A stretch of 64,000 bases of DNA from JAOPZW01 sp963789015 (lineage in GTDB: Bacteria; Actinomycetota; Thermoleophilia; Solirubrobacterales; Solirubrobacteraceae). A program made the position numbers and the translations under genes. The notes below the pieces were generated by a model that searched no databases, was not told where the DNA came from, and saw nothing but the letters and a program-made list of their open reading frames with translations. Shown piece after piece: positions 32,684 through 41,980 of this stretch (within the stretch, counting starts at the first letter, position 1; the number at the start of each line of letters is the position of its first letter). The stretch spans positions 744,001 through 808,000 of the forward strand of contig CAWBIU010000001.1 in assembly GCA_963789015.1 (NCBI GenBank). Direction: 5' to 3'.

Positions 32684-34080
32684 CCGCCGACCCCGACGAC
32701 CCAGCCCTCGACGCCACCTGGAAGCGCATCGCCGACGAGCTTCGCCGGGCCGTCCCCACGGACATCTACGAGATCTGGCTGGCACCGCTCCAGGCCGTCG
32801 CGCTCGACGGCCTCGTCGTCGAGGTCGAGGCGCCGCCCGAGCTGCGCGCCTTCCTCGCCGACCGCTTCTCCCGCGTCCTCGACGCCAGCGCGGCCGCCGT
32901 CCTCGGCCCGGAGGCGACGGTGCTCGTGCGTCCCGGCGAGCCCCTGGCCGCCGCTGCGGCGCCGCTGCGCCGGCTGCCCCGGCGCGCGGTCGAGCCGCCG
33001 CCCGAGGACGACGCCACGGCGCTCAACCCGAAGTACACGTTCGAGCAGTTCGTCATCGGCGACGCCAACCGCTTCGCCCACGCCGCCGCCCTGGCCGTCG
33101 CCGAGCTCCCCGGCCAGGCCTACAACCCGCTGTTCGTCTACGGGCCGCCCGGCGTCGGCAAGACCCATCTGCTGCACTCGATCGGCAACTACGTGCGCGC
33201 GTGCGGGGGCGGGCTGACCGTCCGCTACGCGACGGTCGAGACGTTCACCAACCAGTTCGTCGCCGCCGTTCACGGCGGGTCGATCGAGCGCTTCAAGGGC
33301 CGCTTCCGCCGCAACGACGTGCTGCTCGTCGACGACATCCAGTTCCTCGCGTCGAAGGCCAAGACCGAGGAGGAGTTCTTCCACACCTTCAACGCTCTCT
33401 ACGAGGCCGGCAGCCAGCTCGTGCTCACGTGCGACCGCCTGCCGCGCGACCTCGAGGCGCTCGAGGACCGCCTGCGCGAGCGCTTCGAGGCCGGGCTCGT
33501 GACGGCGATCCAGGCGCCGGACCTGGCCACCCGGCTGACCGTCCTGCGCAAGCGCGTCCAGCACGACGTCATCACCGTCGACGACGAGGTCCTCGAGGCG
33601 ATCGCCTCGCGCGTGCTCACCAACGTGCGCGCGCTCGAGGGCGCGCTGATCCGCGTCGTCGCCTTCGCGTCGCTCACCGGCCGCCGCGTGACCGCCTCGC
33701 TCGCCGAGGAGGTCCTCTCCGACCTCTACCCGGCCGGCGCCCCCGCGCCGGGCACCGGCCAGCGGGCGGGCGGGGTCCCGACCGTCGAGCGCATCCAGGA
33801 GCTGACCGCCGAGGCGTTCGGCATCAGCACGGAGGAGCTGTTGTCCCACAGCCGCCGCGCCGGCCTCGCCTGGCCGCGCCACGTGGCCATGTACCTCGCG
33901 CGCGAGCACACCTCGATGACGCTGCCGGCGATCGCCGCGAGCTTCGGCGGGCGCAACCACACCACCGTGCTCCACGCCTGCAGGCGCACGGCCCAGCGGC
34001 TGGCCGCCGACCCCGAGGCCTACGAGGCCGTTCGGCGCTTGACGGAACGCCTCGGGCTGGACCGGAGCCGACCGGCATGA
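32680..34080 (+). CDS. dnaA: Chromosomal replication initiator protein DnaA
   Basis: A 466-residue AAA+ initiator. Domain I (about 1-85) has WKRIADELRRAVPTDIYEIW. A short linker leads to LNPKYTFEQFVIGDANRFAH, Walker A GPPGVGKTHLLHSIGNY, Walker B DVLLVDDIQFLASK, and domain IV with the DnaA-box helix-turn-helix ending FGGRNHTTVLHACRR. The GTG at 32680 is the only usual start codon in frame near the end of domain I. Its ribosome-binding site is poor: GAGGAG lies 15 bases away. The frame is open further upstream, but that stretch holds no normal start and reads as non-family residues. It leads a dnaA-dnaN-recF-dciA-gyrB-gyrA series. Confidence 0.96.
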   Translation: MTADPDDPALDATWKRIADELRRAVPTDIYEIWLAPLQAVALDGLVVEVEAPPELRAFLADRFSRVLDASAAAVLGPEATVLVRPGEPLAAAAAPLRRLPRRAVEPPPEDDATALNPKYTFEQFVIGDANRFAHAAALAVAELPGQAYNPLFVYGPPGVGKTHLLHSIGNYVRACGGGLTVRYATVETFTNQFVAAVHGGSIERFKGRFRRNDVLLVDDIQFLASKAKTEEEFFHTFNALYEAGSQLVLTCDRLPRDLEALEDRLRERFEAGLVTAIQAPDLATRLTVLRKRVQHDVITVDDEVLEAIASRVLTNVRALEGALIRVVAFASLTGRRVTASLAEEVLSDLYPAGAPAPGTGQRAGGVPTVERIQELTAEAFGISTEELLSHSRRAGLAWPRHVAMYLAREHTSMTLPAIAASFGGRNHTTVLHACRRTAQRLAADPEAYEAVRRLTERLGLDRSRPA

Positions 34081-34207
34081 CTGACAGACTCCGCTGCGCC
34101 CGGGTGCACGGGATGTGCGCCGTCTTCCCGCAAGGAGCGGCCTCTCTGCGACCTGTGCACATATCACCAGCCCCTATGACTCCCATCCTTTCCATGAGGT
34201 GTTCATC
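34081..34207 (+). other. dnaA-dnaN intergenic region, candidate second origin element
   Basis: This 127-base gap contains GTGCAC at 34104-34109 and the palindrome TGTGCACA at 34154-34161, identical to the one upstream of dnaA, followed by about 45 bases clearly richer in A+T than the window average. GAGGTG at 34197-34202 is the dnaN ribosome-binding site. This layout, boxes next to an A+T-richer stretch, is what an unwinding element would need. Confidence 0.5.
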
Positions 34208-35323
34208 GTGAAGCTGTCGACGTCGACGGGACGGCTCCTCGCCGACCTCCAGACGGTCTCGCGCGTCGCCTCCACCCGGAGCGCCGTGCAGGCGCTCTCC
34301 GGGGTGCAGATCGCGGCCGGCGGCGACGACGGCGCCGGCGTGGAGCTGCGCGCCACCGACATGGAGGTCGGGCTCCGCGTCCCGCTCGAGGCGGAGGTCG
34401 AGCGCAGCGGCACGGTCGTCCTTCCCGCCCGCCTGCTGCTCGACGTCGTGCGCACGCTGCGCAGCGGGGACGTCTCGCTCGAGCTGCGCCCGGCCGAGCA
34501 GGACGTCGAGATCGTCGGGGGCACGGCGCGCTTCCACATCCGCACACTGCGCGGCGAGGACTTCCCGCCGCTGCCCGAGCCGGGCGGCGACCAGGTCGTC
34601 TCGATGCCGGCGCCCGCCTTCGTCGACACCATCGCCCGCGTCTCGCGTTCGGCCTCGCGCGACGAGACGCGCCCGATCCTGACCGGCATCCTGGTGTCGG
34701 CCAACGGCGACGAGCTGCGGATGGTCGCCACGGACTCCTACCGCCTGAGCGTCAAGGAGACCCGCCTCGAGGCGCCGCTCGAGGGCGGCTTCGAGGCCAA
34801 CGTCCCGGCGCGGGCGCTCGAGGAGCTCGGCCGTCTGGTCCGCGACGAGGTCGAGGAGATCCGGATCGGCGTGCGCACCAACCAGGTCGTCTTCGAGGTC
34901 GGGGGCATCGCGCTCTCGAGCCGGCTCATCGACGGCCAGTTCCCCAACTACCGCCAGCTCCTGCCCGAGGGCTACGAGCACGAGCTGACGGTCTCGCGCG
35001 ACGAGCTGCTGGAGGTCGTTCGCCGCATCAGCCTCATGGCCCAGAAGAACGCGCCGCTGCGCCTCAGCTTCAGCGAGGGCGAGGTGCGCGTGTCGGCGCA
35101 GACGCCCGACGTGGGCGAGGCGAGCGAGCCGCTGCCCGTGCCGTTCGCCGGCGAACCGTTCGAGATCGGCTTCAACCCGGACTTCCTGACCGTCGGGCTG
35201 GAGAGTGCCGGCGCCGACGAGGTTGTCGTCAAGCTGATCAGCCCACTGCGTCCGGGCCTGCTCGAGTCCGCCGACGGCAGCGGCTTCCTCTACCTGATCA
35301 TGCCGATCCGGCTGAACGTGTGA
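34208..35323 (+). CDS. dnaN: DNA polymerase III beta subunit (sliding clamp)
   Basis: A 371-residue clamp protein made of three similar domains, a ring around DNA that tethers the polymerase. MKLSTSTGRLLADLQTVSRV, FPPLPEPGGDQ, RDETRPILTGILVSANGDEL, MVATDSYRLSVKE, DGQFPNYRQLLPEGYEHEL and the C-terminal FLYLIMPIRLNV (family M-P-x-R/M end) are typical. The GTG at 34208 has GAGGTG five bases upstream. It sits 127 bases after dnaA and nine before recF. Confidence 0.97.
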   Translation: MKLSTSTGRLLADLQTVSRVASTRSAVQALSGVQIAAGGDDGAGVELRATDMEVGLRVPLEAEVERSGTVVLPARLLLDVVRTLRSGDVSLELRPAEQDVEIVGGTARFHIRTLRGEDFPPLPEPGGDQVVSMPAPAFVDTIARVSRSASRDETRPILTGILVSANGDELRMVATDSYRLSVKETRLEAPLEGGFEANVPARALEELGRLVRDEVEEIRIGVRTNQVVFEVGGIALSSRLIDGQFPNYRQLLPEGYEHELTVSRDELLEVVRRISLMAQKNAPLRLSFSEGEVRVSAQTPDVGEASEPLPVPFAGEPFEIGFNPDFLTVGLESAGADEVVVKLISPLRPGLLESADGSGFLYLIMPIRLNV

Positions 35324-35332
35324 GGGCGGCGG

Positions 35333-36448
35333 ATGGTCGTCACCCGCCTGCGCCTGCGCGACTTCCGCTCCTACGCGAGCACGGACGTCGCCCTCGGTGA
35401 GCGGCTGACCGTCGTCCACGGCGCCAACGGTGCGGGCAAGACGAACCTGCTCGAGGCGCTGTACTTCGGCTGCACGGGCCGCTCGTGCCGGACGAGCAAC
35501 GAGCGCGAGGTGGTGCGCTTCGACTCGCCGGCCGCGCGTGTGGAGGTCGCGGGGCGCGACCGCGACGGCGAGCACGAGCTGAGCGTCGGCTTCGTCCCCG
35601 GGGAGTCCAAGCGCCTGCGCGTGGACGGCGCGCCGGTCGAGCGGCTGCTCGACTCGCCGGTCCGCCCGCTCGTCAGCGTCTTCCTGCCCGACCGGCTCGA
35701 GCTCGTCAAGGGCCCGCCCGCGCTGCGCCGCGCCCACGTCGATCAGGTCGTCGCCGCCCTGTGGCCCTCGCGCGCGGCCACGAGACGCGCCTACGGCCAG
35801 GCGCTCGCCCAGCGCAACGCGCTGCTCGGCCGGGTGCGCTCGGGCCGCGGCTCACGCAGCTCGCTGGCGGCGTGGGACCTCGAGCTCGCGCGCCACGCGC
35901 TCGCGCTGCGCGACGACCGCGCCCGGGCCGTGGACCGGCTGACCGAGGGCTTCGCCGTCGCCGCCGGGGAGCTCGGCCTGGCCGGCGAGGCGTCGTTGCG
36001 CTACCGGCCGCGCACCGAGGCCGCAACGCCCGAGGAGCTCGCCGCCGAGCTCGCCGAGCGTCTGCCCGGGGACCTCGAGCGCGGCTTCACCGGCCACGGT
36101 CCGCACCGCGACGAGCTGGTGCTGCTGCGCGACGGGCGCGAGCTGCGCGTCTTCGGCTCGCAGGGCGAGCAGCGGATGGCGCTCCTGGCGCTGCTGCTCG
36201 CCGAGCGCGCGGTCCTGCAGGACGAGCGCGGGGCGGCCCCGCTGCTGCTGCTCGACGACGTCATGAGCGAGCTCGACCTCTCGCGCCGCCTGCTGCTCGT
36301 CGAGCGCCTGCAGGCGGGCGGCCAGGGCGTGATCACGACGACCGACCTGGCGCACGTGCCGGGCGCCGGCAGCGCCGGCGTGGTCCGCCTCGAGGTCCGC
36401 GACGGCGCGGTGACCGAGGAGCACGGCCCGCTGGCCGAGGCGGCATGA
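35333..36448 (+). CDS. recF: DNA replication and repair protein RecF
   Basis: A 371-residue SMC-like ATPase that helps RecA load at gapped DNA. Walker A GANGAGKTNLLEAL, VSVFLPDRLELVKGPPALRR, GPHRDELVLLRDGRELRVF, the signature GSQGEQRMALLALLLAE and Walker B LLLLDDVMSELD are all intact. It overlaps the following dciA gene in ATGA. Confidence 0.96.
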   Translation: MVVTRLRLRDFRSYASTDVALGERLTVVHGANGAGKTNLLEALYFGCTGRSCRTSNEREVVRFDSPAARVEVAGRDRDGEHELSVGFVPGESKRLRVDGAPVERLLDSPVRPLVSVFLPDRLELVKGPPALRRAHVDQVVAALWPSRAATRRAYGQALAQRNALLGRVRSGRGSRSSLAAWDLELARHALALRDDRARAVDRLTEGFAVAAGELGLAGEASLRYRPRTEAATPEELAAELAERLPGDLERGFTGHGPHRDELVLLRDGRELRVFGSQGEQRMALLALLLAERAVLQDERGAAPLLLLDDVMSELDLSRRLLLVERLQAGGQGVITTTDLAHVPGAGSAGVVRLEVRDGAVTEEHGPLAEAA

Positions 36449-36771
36449 GGCGCCGCGACCCGCGACCGGCCTCGCACGCCGTCGCCGCGCTCGCCCAGCG
36501 GCTCGCCCCGCACACCCTCCTGGCCGAGATCCAGACGGTCTGGGCCGAGGCCGTCGGCGAGCTCGTGGCGGGCCAGGCCGAGCCCACGGGCGAGCGTGAG
36601 GGGACCGTCGTCGTCACCTGCTCATCGGCCGTCTGGGCGCAGGAGCTCGACCTCATGGCGCCCGACCTCGTGGCGCGCCTGAACGACGCGCTCGGGAGCC
36701 CGCGCGTGCGCGCCCTGCGCTGCGGGACGACCCCGGCGCGGGCGTGGTCCAGAGCGTCGGCGGAACGGTGA
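36445..36771 (+). CDS. dciA: DciA-like DUF721 protein
   Basis: A 108-residue protein of the DUF721 family, whose member DciA is the ancestral loader or helper of the replicative helicase DnaB. HAVAALAQRLAPHTLLAEIQ, VWAEAVGELVAGQAEPTGER, EGTVVVTCSSAVWAQELDLM and LVARLNDALGSPRVRALRCG fit the KH-like domain. Placement between recF and gyrB matches Mycobacterium and Streptomyces. The long linker and C-terminal part of mycobacterial DciA are absent. Confidence 0.9.
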   Translation: MRRRDPRPASHAVAALAQRLAPHTLLAEIQTVWAEAVGELVAGQAEPTGEREGTVVVTCSSAVWAQELDLMAPDLVARLNDALGSPRVRALRCGTTPARAWSRASAER

Positions 36772-36833
36772 CGTTTATCGTTGTTTTGCAGGGATTTCAC
36801 CGGAGCGCCAGGGGTCTGTGAGACGGGTCCGTC

Positions 36834-36842
36834 TGCTATAGT
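36834..36842 (+). promoter_or_regulatory. Extended -10 promoter upstream of gyrB
   Basis: TGC followed by TATAGT (36837-36842) is an extended -10 element in the most A+T-rich short stretch of the window (36772-36860). A transcript would start near 36849 and first meet the hairpin at 36864-36902. Confidence 0.6.
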
Positions 36843-36863
36843 TGAAGACATAATTCACACAGG

Positions 36864-36902
36864 CCCCGGCCGGGTGTCGGTCAGCCCGCTGCCGGGGTTT
36901 TT
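36864..36902 (+). terminator. Intrinsic terminator in the gyrB leader (possible attenuator)
   Basis: CCCCGGC (36864-36870) pairs with GCCGGGG (36891-36897). An inner CGGG/CCCG pair extends the stem, and TTTTT follows at 36898-36902. It is placed after the promoter and 19 bases ahead of the gyrB ATG, with the ribosome-binding site GGAGG behind it. It may end the recF-dciA transcript or attenuate gyrB. Confidence 0.8.
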
Positions 36903-36920
36903 CACGTCGTTCGGAGGCAC

Positions 36921-39323
36921 ATGGCGCAGGACAACGAAAAGCGGACCTACGACGCTCAGGACATCACCGTCCTCGAGGGTCTCGAGGCCGTCCGCAAGCG
37001 CCCGGGGATGTACATCGGGTCGACGGGTCTGCGCGGCCTGCACCATCTCGTCTACGAGGTCGTCGACAACTCGGTCGACGAGGCCATCGCCGGCCACTGC
37101 TCGAAGGTCGAGGTGACGATCCACCCCGACAGCTCGATCACGGTCGTCGACGACGGCCGCGGCATCCCCGTCGCGATCATGGAGAAGGAGGGCCGGCCGG
37201 CCGTCGAGGTCGTGCTCACCGTGCTCCACGCCGGCGGCAAGTTCGGCGACGGGGGCGGCTACAAGGTCTCCGGCGGCCTGCACGGCGTGGGCGTCTCCGT
37301 CGTCAACGCGCTCAGCGAGCAGTTCCACATCGAGGTGCGCCGCGACGGCTACGCGTGGACCCAGGACTACGAGCGCGGCCGGCCGCTGATCGACCTACAG
37401 AAGGGCGAGCCCGTGAAGGAGACGGGCACGATCATCACCTTCCGGCCCGATGCGGAGATCTTCGAGTCGCTCGACTTCGACGCGTCGATCCTCGAGCAGC
37501 GCCTGCGCGAGACCGCGTTCCTCACGCGCAGCCTGAAGATCGCGCTCATCGACGAGCGCGGCGGCGGCAACCGCGTCGAGTTCCAGTACGAGGGCGGCAT
37601 CGAGGACTTCGTCCGCTACCTCAACGAGGGCAAGGACCCGATCCAGAAGAAGGTCGTCTTCTTCGACGGCGAGAGCGACGAGGGCGCCGTCGAGGTCGCG
37701 CTGCAGTGGAACTCGTCCTTCCAGGAGTCGGTCCACTCGTTCGCCAACAACATCAACACGCACGAGGGTGGCTCGCACATGTCGGGCTTCCGCTCGGCGC
37801 TCACGCGCACGCTCAACCGCTACGCGCGCGAGAAGGGCGAGCTCAAGGAGAAGGACGACAACCTCACCGGCGAGGACGTGCGCGAGGGGCTGACCGCGGT
37901 CATCTCGGCCAAGCTGTCGGACCCGCAGTTCGAGGGCCAGACGAAGACCAAGCTCGGCAATCCTGGCATGGAGGGCTTCGTCGCCTCGATCGTCAACCAG
38001 CGCCTGGCCGAGTTCCTCGAGGAGAACCCGCAGGACGCGCGCGCGATCATCCGCAAGGCGGTGCTCGCCTCGCAGGCGCGCGCCGCCGCGCGCAACGCGC
38101 GGGACCTCACGCGGCGCAAGAGCGCGCTGGAGAACTCGCGCCTGCCCGGCAAGCTCGCCGACTGCTCGATCAAGGACCCGTCGCTGAGCGAGATCTTCAT
38201 CGTCGAGGGCGACTCCGCCGGCGGCTCGGCCAAGCAGGGCCGCGACCGCAGCACCCAGGCGGTCCTGCCGCTTCGCGGCAAGATCCTCAACGTCGAGCGC
38301 GCCCGCATCGACAAGGTGCTGCGCAACGTCGAGGTGCAGGCGCTGATCACCGCGATCGGCACCGGCGTGCGTGACGAGTTCGACCTCGAGCGCGCCCGGT
38401 ACCACAAGGTGATCCTGATGACGGACGCCGACGTGGACGGCGCCCACATCCGCACGCTGATCCTGACGCTCCTCTTCCGCGAGATGAAGGAGCTGATCGA
38501 GGCCGGCTACGTCTACATCGCCAAGCCGCCGCTCTACAAGCTCAAGCAGGGCCGCCAGGAGCGCTACATCGAGAAGGAGGGCGAGCTCGAGGACGTGCTC
38601 CTCTCCGACAAGTTCGAGAAGTTCGAGGTCGCCGACCGCTCGGGCCGTCCGTTCAAGCTGACCGAGGCGCGCTGGCAGAAGTTCACGCGTCTGCGCAAGC
38701 AGTACGAGGGCTGGGCGAGCGCGCTGCGCGCCGAGCACGGGCACGACATCATCCGTTTCCTCGAGGAGTCCTCGCTGCTCGACGAGGGCGCGGACACCCC
38801 CGACGCGGCGATCGCCGTGATCAACCGGGGCAACGGCGAGGGCCACGTGTTCTCGACGGAGCTGCTCGACGATGACGGCGAGGTCCTGCGCGTCCGCGCC
38901 GTGGAGTCCAAGACCGGCCTGGCGCAGACGATGCGCATCCGCCGGGACCTCTTCGAGTCGCAGGAGTACCGCAGCTTCCTCAACGTCCACGCCGCCCTTG
39001 TCGACCTGGCCGGCGAGCCGCCGTTCACCGTTGTGCTCGGCGACAAGTCCGCGGACGCGCTGTCCTTCGAGGCGCTGCGCGACGCGGTCCTCGAGGTCGC
39101 CCGGCGGGGCATCAACGTCCAGCGCTTCAAGGGCCTGGGCGAGATGAACGCCGAGCAGCTGCGCGAGACGACGATGGACCCCGAGTCGCGCACGCTGCAG
39201 CAGGTGAACATGGAGGACGCGGCCGAGGCCGATCGCCTGTTCTCGATGCTGATGGGCGAGGTCGTCGAGTTCCGCCGCAAGTTCATCGAGGACAACGCGC
39301 TGGCGGCGCAGATCGACGTCTGA
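36921..39323 (+). CDS. gyrB: DNA gyrase subunit B
   Basis: An 800-residue ATPase subunit of gyrase, which introduces negative supercoils. GHKL ATPase: KRPGMYIGSTGLRGLHHLVY, EVVDNSVDEAIAGHC, VDDGRGIPV and GGLHGVGVSVVNALS. Transducer region with SFQESVHSFANNINTHEGGS. TOPRIM: IVEGDSAGGSAKQGRDRSTQ, AVLPLRGKILNVERA and MTDADVDGAHI. The length, about 150 residues above short actinobacterial GyrB, reflects an insertion between KLTEARWQKFTRLRKQ and KGLGEMNAEQL, of the kind known in some proteobacterial GyrB. GGAGG precedes the ATG. It is 53 bases upstream of gyrA. Confidence 0.97.
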   Translation: MAQDNEKRTYDAQDITVLEGLEAVRKRPGMYIGSTGLRGLHHLVYEVVDNSVDEAIAGHCSKVEVTIHPDSSITVVDDGRGIPVAIMEKEGRPAVEVVLTVLHAGGKFGDGGGYKVSGGLHGVGVSVVNALSEQFHIEVRRDGYAWTQDYERGRPLIDLQKGEPVKETGTIITFRPDAEIFESLDFDASILEQRLRETAFLTRSLKIALIDERGGGNRVEFQYEGGIEDFVRYLNEGKDPIQKKVVFFDGESDEGAVEVALQWNSSFQESVHSFANNINTHEGGSHMSGFRSALTRTLNRYAREKGELKEKDDNLTGEDVREGLTAVISAKLSDPQFEGQTKTKLGNPGMEGFVASIVNQRLAEFLEENPQDARAIIRKAVLASQARAAARNARDLTRRKSALENSRLPGKLADCSIKDPSLSEIFIVEGDSAGGSAKQGRDRSTQAVLPLRGKILNVERARIDKVLRNVEVQALITAIGTGVRDEFDLERARYHKVILMTDADVDGAHIRTLILTLLFREMKELIEAGYVYIAKPPLYKLKQGRQERYIEKEGELEDVLLSDKFEKFEVADRSGRPFKLTEARWQKFTRLRKQYEGWASALRAEHGHDIIRFLEESSLLDEGADTPDAAIAVINRGNGEGHVFSTELLDDDGEVLRVRAVESKTGLAQTMRIRRDLFESQEYRSFLNVHAALVDLAGEPPFTVVLGDKSADALSFEALRDAVLEVARRGINVQRFKGLGEMNAEQLRETTMDPESRTLQQVNMEDAAEADRLFSMLMGEVVEFRRKFIEDNALAAQIDV

Positions 39324-39376
39324 TGGCGCGCACGCTCCACGGACGTCCAGACACGATGAGGAAGGAGGTGGCGTAG

Positions 39377-41980
39377 ATGGCGGGGACCGAGATCATCGGC
39401 GGTGGCAACATCGAGCCGCGCAATCTCGAGGACGAGATGCGCTCGGCGTACCTCGACTACGCCATGTCGGTCATCGTCGGGCGCGCACTGCCCGACGTCC
39501 GGGACGGGCTGAAGCCGGTGCATCGCCGCGTGCTCTTCTCCATGTCGGAGAACGGGCTCACGCCGGTGCGCGGCTACGTCAAGAGCGCGAGCGTCGTCGG
39601 CGACGTGATGGGCCGCTACCACCCGCACGGCGACTCGGCGATCTACGACACGCTGGTCCGCATGGCGCAGGAGTTCTCCATGCGCCACCCGCTCGTCGAC
39701 GGCCAGGGCAACTTCGGCTCGATCGACGACGACCCGGCGGCGGCCATGCGCTACACCGAGACGCGCCTGACGCGCCTCGCCATGGAGCTGCTGCGCGACA
39801 TCGACCAGGACACGGTCGACTTCGTCCCCAACTACGACGGGCGCCGGCAGGAGCCGCTCGTCCTGCCCTCGCGCTTCCCGAACCTGCTCGTCAACGGATC
39901 GTCGGGGATCGCGGTCGGCATGGCCACGAACATCCCGCCGCACAACCTGCGCGAGGTCACCGACGCGGTCGTCGCCTTCATCGACGACCCGTCGATCTCC
40001 GTCGAGGCGCTGATGGGCTACATCAAGGGCCCGGACTTCCCGACGGGCGGGATCATCCTCGGCCGGCAGGGGATCCGCGAGGCCTACGAGAGTGGGCGCG
40101 GCCGCGTGCGCGTGCGCGCGCGGGCCCACGTCGAGCCGATCACCCAGGGCAAGGAGGCGATCATCGTCACCGAGCTGCCCTACACGGTGAAGAAGGGCGG
40201 CGACGGCGGCCTGATCCAGAAGATCGCCGACCTCGTCCACGAGAAGAAGCTGCCGGACATCACCGACCTGCGCGACGAGTCGGACCGCAACGGCATGCGG
40301 CTCGTCATCGAGCTCAAGCGCGACGCGCTGCCCAAGGTCGTGCTCAACCAGCTCTACAAGCACACCGCGATGCAGTCGACGTTCGGCGTCAACATGGTCG
40401 CGCTCGTCGACGGCGTGCCTCGCACGCTGTCGCTGCGCGAGGTCATCTCCGCGTACGTCCGTCATCAGCGCGAGGTCATCGTCCGGCGCACGAAGCACGA
40501 GCTCGGCGTCCTCGAGGCGCGCGTGCACATCCTCGAGGGCCTGCTCATCGCGCTGGACCACCTCGACGCGATCATCGAGCTGATCCGCGCTTCGCGTGAC
40601 CGCGAGGCCGCGCGCCAGCAGCTGATCGACCGCTTCAAGCTGACCGTGGTCCAGGCGTCGGCGATCCTCGACCTGCGCCTCTCGCAGCTGACCGCGCTCG
40701 AGTCCGACGCGATCAAGCAGGAGCACTCCGACAAGACCGAGCGGATCGCCGAGCTGCGCGCGATCCTCGGCGACGAGTCGCGTGTCCTCGGCCTCATCAA
40801 GGAGGAGCTGCTGGAGATCGCCGAGCGCTTCGCCGACGAGCGGCGCACGGAGATCACCGCCAGCGAGGACGAGCTCGACATCGAGGACCTGATCGCCGAC
40901 CAGCAGATGGTCATCACGATCACGAAGTCGGGCTACATCAAGTCGCTGCCGCTGGCCACCTACCGCAAGCAGCGCCGCGGCGGCGTCGGCGTGACCGGCA
41001 TGGACATGAAGGACGGCGACTACATCGAGCACCTCTTCGTGTGCTCGTCGCACGACTACCTGCTGTTCTTCTCCAACCGCGGCAAGGTCTACCGCTCGAA
41101 GGTCTACGAGCTGCCGGAGGCGTCGCGCACGGCGAAGGGCCGCGCGCTCGTCAACGTGCTCCCGCTGCGCGAGGGCGAGCGGATCCAGTCCGTCCTCTCC
41201 ACGCGTGACTTCTCCGAGTCGCAGTACCTCATCTTCGGGACCCGCAAGGGCATCGTGAAGAAGACGGAGTTCGGCGCCTACAACACGCCGATCCGCGCGG
41301 ACGGGATCATCGCCATCAACATCCGCGACGACGACGAGCTCGTCGCCGTGCGGCGGGTCGACGACGGCGACGAGGTGATCCTCGTCTCGCGCGCCGGCCT
41401 GACCGTGCGCTTCGCCGAGGCCGACGCCCGCTCGATGGGCCGCGACACCAGCGGCGTGCGCGGGATGGACGTCGGCGACAAGGGCGAGGTCATCGCGCTC
41501 GACGTCGCTCGCGACGACCAGGACCTGCTCGTCATCACCGAGAACGGCTTCGGCAAGCGGACGCGGATCGATCAGTACCGCAAGACGAGCCGCGGCGCCA
41601 AGGGCGTCAAGACGATCGGGCTGACCGAGGCCAAGGGCACCCTCGCCGGCGCGCTCGTCGTGCGCCCGCATCAGGAGCTCGTGTTCATCTCCCAGGACGG
41701 GATGGTCCAGCGCACCGGCGTCCGCGGGATCTCGCAGCAGGGGCGCGCGGCCACGGGCGTGCGCGTGATGAACGTGCGCGACACGGACCGCGTCTCGGCC
41801 GTCGCGCTCGTCGTCGAGTCCGATGCGGCGACGTCGGCCCAGGTGACCGACGCCGGTCTCGCCGACGGCCCGGTCGAGATCTCCGCGCAGAGCGGTGACA
41901 TCGACGGCACGGTCGTCGACGACGGCGGGTCGTCCGTCAGCGACGACGGCGCGTCGCCCAACGGCGACCCGACCGGCTAG
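39377..41980 (+). CDS. gyrA: DNA gyrase subunit A
   Basis: An 867-residue breakage-reunion subunit. MRSAYLDYAMSVIVGRALPD, VRDGLKPVHRRVLFSM, RYHPHGDSAIYDTLVRMAQE (quinolone region with the usual susceptible Ser and Asp), AAMRYTETRLTRLA with the catalytic tyrosine, and a C-terminal beta-pinwheel with the GyrA-box-like YRKQRRGGVGVTG. The acidic tail (SGDIDGTVVDDGGSSVSDDG) is typical. AAGGAGGTG lies five bases before the ATG. Its TAG shares the palindrome CTAG with the stop of the convergent hsp20 gene. Confidence 0.97.
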   Translation: MAGTEIIGGGNIEPRNLEDEMRSAYLDYAMSVIVGRALPDVRDGLKPVHRRVLFSMSENGLTPVRGYVKSASVVGDVMGRYHPHGDSAIYDTLVRMAQEFSMRHPLVDGQGNFGSIDDDPAAAMRYTETRLTRLAMELLRDIDQDTVDFVPNYDGRRQEPLVLPSRFPNLLVNGSSGIAVGMATNIPPHNLREVTDAVVAFIDDPSISVEALMGYIKGPDFPTGGIILGRQGIREAYESGRGRVRVRARAHVEPITQGKEAIIVTELPYTVKKGGDGGLIQKIADLVHEKKLPDITDLRDESDRNGMRLVIELKRDALPKVVLNQLYKHTAMQSTFGVNMVALVDGVPRTLSLREVISAYVRHQREVIVRRTKHELGVLEARVHILEGLLIALDHLDAIIELIRASRDREAARQQLIDRFKLTVVQASAILDLRLSQLTALESDAIKQEHSDKTERIAELRAILGDESRVLGLIKEELLEIAERFADERRTEITASEDELDIEDLIADQQMVITITKSGYIKSLPLATYRKQRRGGVGVTGMDMKDGDYIEHLFVCSSHDYLLFFSNRGKVYRSKVYELPEASRTAKGRALVNVLPLREGERIQSVLSTRDFSESQYLIFGTRKGIVKKTEFGAYNTPIRADGIIAINIRDDDELVAVRRVDDGDEVILVSRAGLTVRFAEADARSMGRDTSGVRGMDVGDKGEVIALDVARDDQDLLVITENGFGKRTRIDQYRKTSRGAKGVKTIGLTEAKGTLAGALVVRPHQELVFISQDGMVQRTGVRGISQQGRAATGVRVMNVRDTDRVSAVALVVESDAATSAQVTDAGLADGPVEISAQSGDIDGTVVDDGGSSVSDDGASPNGDPTG

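Noticed and set aside
38564..41671. A 1035-codon open frame on the minus strand opposite gyrB and gyrA
   Set aside because: It is a by-product of high G+C codon use. Its translation is low-complexity Asp/Val/Arg/Leu-rich, while the opposite strand encodes clear gyrase motifs.
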